Below, one piece after another: positions 56,401 through 62,400 of a stretch of 64,000 nucleotides of DNA; within the stretch, counting starts at the first letter, position 1; the number at the start of each line of letters is the position of its first letter. The notes under the pieces were generated by a model, which searched no databases, was not told the origin of the DNA, and worked only from the letters and a program-made list of their open reading frames with translations. The position numbers and the translations under genes were made by a program. The DNA is from Leptasterias polaris (lineage: Eukaryota > Echinodermata > Asteroidea > Forcipulatida > Asteriidae). The stretch lies in assembly GCA_037783415.1 (NCBI GenBank), contig JAZGTN010000009.1:4340001-4404000 (forward strand). Reading direction: 5' to 3'.

Positions 56401-59400
56401 TGGTGGCATTCCAAATCAAGGTACCTGTGAGTGCGAATGTGATAGTCCCTGGAGTGGGCCAAGCTGTACGGGTAAGTGTCACCTCTCTCTTTGTTTAAAT
56501 CATATTTATTCATGACTTCCTCCAGAGCTGGTCTGGCTGAGTGGTTAAGAGTGTCGGACTCAAGCTCTGATCAAGTCCCGGTCTTGACACTTGTGCAAGA
56601 CACTTTTTGTTGTTAACAAGTTGCTTCCACAACCCCCAATAAATTTTTTTTTTCCATGTTTGTCTAACTTTATTCCAGTTTGCACCCTCCAGTGCATGAA
56701 CGGTGGCACCCGCTTGAGCGGCAGTAACTGTAGTTGTACCTGTGCAAATGACTGGAGTGGAGATTCTTGCGACGGTAATAATGTCATTTAACAGTCTAAT
56801 CATTCACCAAAATGCTGGTTTATGGCTTGGAGGTGTTGAGCTTCAATGCCATCCAACTTTGCACACAGAATGTAAAAAAACTAAACAAATTCCAGTTATT
56901 TTTAGGTAATTTTATTAGGCACCATTCATAATATGTGAAAATTTTACCTAAAATTGTACAGGTTTGTACAGGTTTGCTATTAATACATTTCTATGGTGTA
57001 ATAACAGTTGACACCCACAAACAAAAACACAGCACATTGTTGAGCACTGGTAAGTCACCATCAAATAAGTGATATGTTTCTGTGTATGACGGGCACGTTT
57101 CTTCATTTATATCTGATGTTTGTTGCATTTTGTTTGTTGTTAGTTTGCTGGCAGAATATTCTTGTAACAGTTAGTTGTTGTTTTTTTCTTCAGTTTGTGA
57201 GCTGGTTTGCCCTGACGGTATGAACCTTGACAAAAGGACGTGCCAATGTTCAGGTAGGACACGAAGCTTCAAGAAGTCATACGTTATCAAAATATTATAA
57301 TGAAAACCATGCAGGTTTTGCGCGTACTCAAACATTTTGGGACCACTTTGCTCCCCGGTACATTGCTTGTAGGACAACACTTGTAGGAAACACATTATTG
57401 CCCTTAAACGCAACCCAATGTTTAAAATATGCACAAGATTTACACAGTCTATAATTGGCTATAAAATACACAGGCACTTCAAGGCAATCAGACTCGATCA
57501 CTGCAGGCAAAATAAATACTTCTCACAAAAAGTTAGAGTTTTAATTTCAAAACTTGATCAACTGTTATTTAAAAGCAAGTTCGTTTAACCCTTTCAGCCC
57601 TAATTTTGTTTGACATAAACAACTGCTGGAGCCCTCATTCTTTGACCACTCAAGCGTGAAGCACACATTCTTACACAACAGGCAGGAAGCTTGTGCTCAA
57701 AGTTCATTTTTACAAACTTTATTATTACCTTGAAGATTTTATTTAAGAGCATAATAAGCAGTAATTAAAATTGTCTTACTTATTGAATTTCCTTTCATAT
57801 AATTAAAAGATCATTGAAATTGGCCAATAAATGTCCAGGTTCTTGTTTGTTTTTTTCTTAAAGTGTTCTATAAACCCAAACCCCTTTTTGCACACAACCT
57901 TATGGCGCTTAGTTGGCATTTCGGATCTTTTGACTCCAATTTGAAGTGATTGCATTAATAGCAACCCTATTTTATGTTACCGTCATTGGAAAGATCCGAT
58001 CGTTCTCTTTCCAATGATGGCAAGCTTGGGTATGGAGGGTGAACATGGGCAAAACTACAGATTTTTAACAGATGTCCTTTGTGCTCAAGCTTGAGTGTTT
58101 TTGTGTGTGATATCTTGGGCGACTGAAGTTGCCATAGGGGCTCAAGCAGGGTATAGTGCACAGTCGTTTTAAGATGCCGTTGGGGCTGAAAGGGTTAAAC
58201 GTATTTGACAATAATCATAAAAGATGTTGTTTGCTAGTATGTAAATCGCTCGCCTCTCGCCAAATAATTTTGCCCTGGTTCGATTCCCAGATACGACCAT
58301 GTGAGTTGAGTTGTGCGTTAGTTCTCTCCTATGCCACAAGGGTTTTTCTATAAACAAAACATACGCTTGTTTAATTATATCTGGCTAAGTTTCATGGTCA
58401 TATGGGTTGAAGTGGCTGGTTGGCAATGACGCATGTGTATGCCTGCAGCTTGACCAGGTGGTAGCCTTGTCTTTCGCACTCTAACTTTTCAGCTGTAATT
58501 TAGGATGATAAGCCTATATATAAGATAATAACAATAATATGAGTGTTTCTTTGCCTGCCGGGACAAATCCTGGTACAAAGTCACTCTTTTAGCAAAAAAT
58601 TAAAATTGTAATATATCTGTAATGAAAGTAAAGAGACGCCATTTTCCAGCAAGCTTATAATGACATGGAACTGTTATGTTTATTTCAGCTTGTAGTAACC
58701 CCTGTGTGAATGGTGTACTTGATGCTGTCACGTGTAATTGCACTTGTGACCCTTATTGGACAGGAGCAAATTGTTCAGGTAATATTAAAAAGGAAGTTTG
58801 TTTTTCAAAGACTAAAAAGTTAGGTAACATTTCACAATTTTTATCTAGACCATTATAATGAAGAATAAGGTGTAAGCAAATTATGTGTGTCAGATAATTA
58901 AACAAAATAATATTTCTACATAATTGGATTCAACATATGTTGAACAACTGCATATATTTTTTAAACACAACGTTACCAACCACCACAATAATTTGTATTA
59001 GGTCACAACTTGGTTAATGTTCATCAACCAGTGCTTTAGTGGTGGAAAAAGCAGTTGGAATTAATTGTTCTCTTCCAAAACTGATATATATATATATTTT
59101 ATTTACACTCCTTTACATGACAGTTTGCTCAATAAGTTGTGAAAATGGTGGTACAGAAGATGATGTGCTGTGTACATGCTCATGTGTTCAACCCTGGATT
59201 GGTGGCAATTGCTCAGGTAATTAACTTTGGTTGCAACAAGAGGCTATTTTTGCTTAAATAATGTATCTGTTTAAAACCCTCGGTGAAGCCATGGTACTGT
59301 TTTCAACAGTCTGTTTTAACTTACTCTGGGTTGACCCTTTGACTAAAATAGTTCCATCAATGACCTCCCCTTAAAGAATCCCACAGGGGTTGTGAATAGA

Positions 59401-62400
59401 TCTTTTAGCCTAGGGCTAATAGCCACTGCATGCCTTTGCCAGATGGATTCCAAATGTTTTGGCGGGCTGGAGCTTGTTTTTGTGTAGTCTAAATTACTGT
59501 TGGAAACATTACAATGGTTTTAAGCAAATGAGTATATTCTGATGCTGTCACTTGGATCCTGGCTGTACTTAGTCATGTATTGACAGATGGTGGCCAGTTG
59601 GCTTTAAGATTTGGAGTTTGTTTTAATTAAGTCTAAATGCCCTTTATCTGATTACTCATGCCTTTATAAAGGTCTTGTTGAAATGTTGTAAGCGAGTGAG
59701 TTTATTCTGATGGTGTCACGATAGGTTAAAGGGTTACTAAGTACAGCCGCTTTTGATTGTATAAAGCATGTTGAGAATCATTTTAATTTGAAGTAAGGTG
59801 GTTATGGAAAAAGATATAGGGTTGTATGCCCCAAAATTTGAATCTGAGAAGCGTTTCTGTCAAAAACGTTTCTCAGATTGTGTATTCTTATAGGGAGCAT
59901 TCTTCCTGCGTGGACATGTTCGCTCATTTTCTTTAGGTGATATTTCAAAATGCGACAAAAAGTAAAATTTTCACAAGTTAGTTTTATTGTACATATCTAC
60001 ATTTATAGGATTACATTAATCGAACACCTCCAAAAACCAAAGTATTCTTGCCTTTAAAGTGACTTTGATTGAAACTTGTTATTTATATTGTTTATTTATG
60101 TCCGTTTAAAGTTGTTATGTTTTGTAACTAAAAATATCAATTATGTTTAATATTTAACAGATTGTTCGATAAACTGCTTAAACGGAATGAAAAATGCCGC
60201 ACAATGTAACTGTGACTGTACTCCGCCCTGGAGTGGAAATACATGTTCAGGTAACTTAATAAAAACTAAAAAATGTGTATATCATGAATCTGAATTTTTT
60301 CACACAAACACAAGTTCATTATTTCAGGGACAGAAAACTGAAATTGGTAAAGCTGACAAACTTGATCTTTATATGCCTTTCACTCGGACCTCTTTATTTC
60401 TATGCACGCACTTCACTTCTATGGTTCTTGTCCGTGAAACTTTATTGACAACCATTAAAGAAAACAGCATTCTGTTGGTAATTTTAAAGCCTTGTTCAAA
60501 AGAGCCCTGCTCACTCATTATTTAACCTAGCTTTCTCTGCTGAGTCAAATGCTCGTCTTCAGCTCCCTTTTGTTTATGCTTATAGCTGGTCCTAATTTTG
60601 TCATTATTTGTTTATGTTATCTGTATAGTTAGCTCATCACCGGTACATTTTGCATTCGCCTGACATTTTTTTTTTCGTCGTTTTATTAGCTGTTCCGACG
60701 TAGCGGTCGGAACAGCTTTTGTTTTCGTTAGGATTGTTATTTGTTCTTATTATTATTTCCTTCCACCAAAACGCCATAGGTTTAATACACGTATTCTGTC
60801 AGCTCCAAAAATCATACTTGGCTTAGTATAAAAGAGTCAAATCTTATATCATATTAAAGCTTAGGTCATGAACTTTTAGTTAAATGTAATTAGCTTAACT
60901 AAATTAATTAACTTACTTAATTATAATGACATGAATATTTAATTAGCCAATCTTGAGACCACTATATCTCAAAAAGTATACAACCGATCGTCAAACTTTT
61001 TTCAGTTATTGATTCCTTGGGCATTGGAGATTAGCCGTGGGTAACCGTGACCCCATGTTGACCTTTACCTATTTGTAAACCGGAAGTGGGACCATATCTC
61101 AAGAAATACAAAGCCGATTTTCAAACATTTTTCAGTTATAGACTCCTTGGGCATGGGAGATTAGCCTTGGGTAACCGTGACCCCATGTTGACCTTTACTT
61201 ATTTGTCAACCGGAAGTGGGACCATATCTCAAGAATTACAAAGCCGATTTTCAAACTTTTTTTCAGTTATAGACTCCTTGGGCATGGGAGATTAGCCTTG
61301 GGTAACCGTGACCCCATGTTGACCTTTACTTCCAGGTCAACCGGAAGTGAGACCATATATGTCAAGAACTACACAACCGATTTTCAAACTTTTTTCAGTT
61401 ATATAGTTCTTGGGCATTGGAAATTGGCCTTGGGTAACCGTGACCCCATGTTGACCTTTACTTCTGGGTCAGCCGGAAGTGGGACCTTATCTCAAGAACT
61501 ACACAACCGATTTTCAAACTTTTTTCAGTTATAGATTCCTTGGGCATTGGAGATTAGCCTTTGGTAACCGTGACCCCATTTTGACCTTTACTTCCGGTCT
61601 TAACAGGAAGCTCAAAATTTGAGATAATCATATCTCCTGAACCACATGTCATAAGGTCGTAATGTTTGTGATTCCTTGTTTATTGTTAAAACAATTTTAT
61701 GAATCAGAAAAACCGGAACAGCTTCGTGTTTGCCCACAAACACCTAATGTCTAGTTGTCTTTGCTTTTTTACATTTTGTATCATGTCTAGGGCTGTTCCC
61801 CACAAGCCTCGGCTTATTTGAACAGCCTCCATAAGCTTAGATTAATTATTTTTTCAGTGTCATTTTCATTGGTCTTTGCTTGTATTGTACTACTTTAAAT
61901 TTGTCCACATGATTCTGTCTTTTGTTATTATGAGTATGGACGTGTTAGATTGAGTTGAATTGAAAAATCGCAGCAAATTATGGTTTAAATGGTATTGTGA
62001 GTCGGGAGACAATAGTGGAAAACTATGCACAATTTTTACCATGTAAACACATTGTCCTTTAGGTTGTAATAACCGAAATAATTATTATTATTTTGGGGGC
62101 CCTTGCCTTTGAGATACTTTAATTACGAGTGTGACTTTATTTCAGGGGGGGAACAAATTCACAGAAAAACTATTTTAGAATGAACTTCTCGATCATTCAG
62201 CTTTTAGACTAAACCTAATCAATTTTGTTTTTGTTAACCTTTATATTACTCAGTATAAAACCTTTTATTTGAGTGAAATCAGCTATTGTTATTTCTTTTC
62301 TCAATTCTCCCCCTACAATTCTTAATTATTTAAGTTTGTTCACAAGAAAAAAGGTAATATGTATTTGACATTAATACATTGAGCAGCTTAAATGGTGTGA

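Noticed and set aside
61086..61534. Repetitive open frames containing NRDPMLTFT
   Set aside because: They are translations of the approximately 130-bp tandem repeat, not a protein-coding gene.
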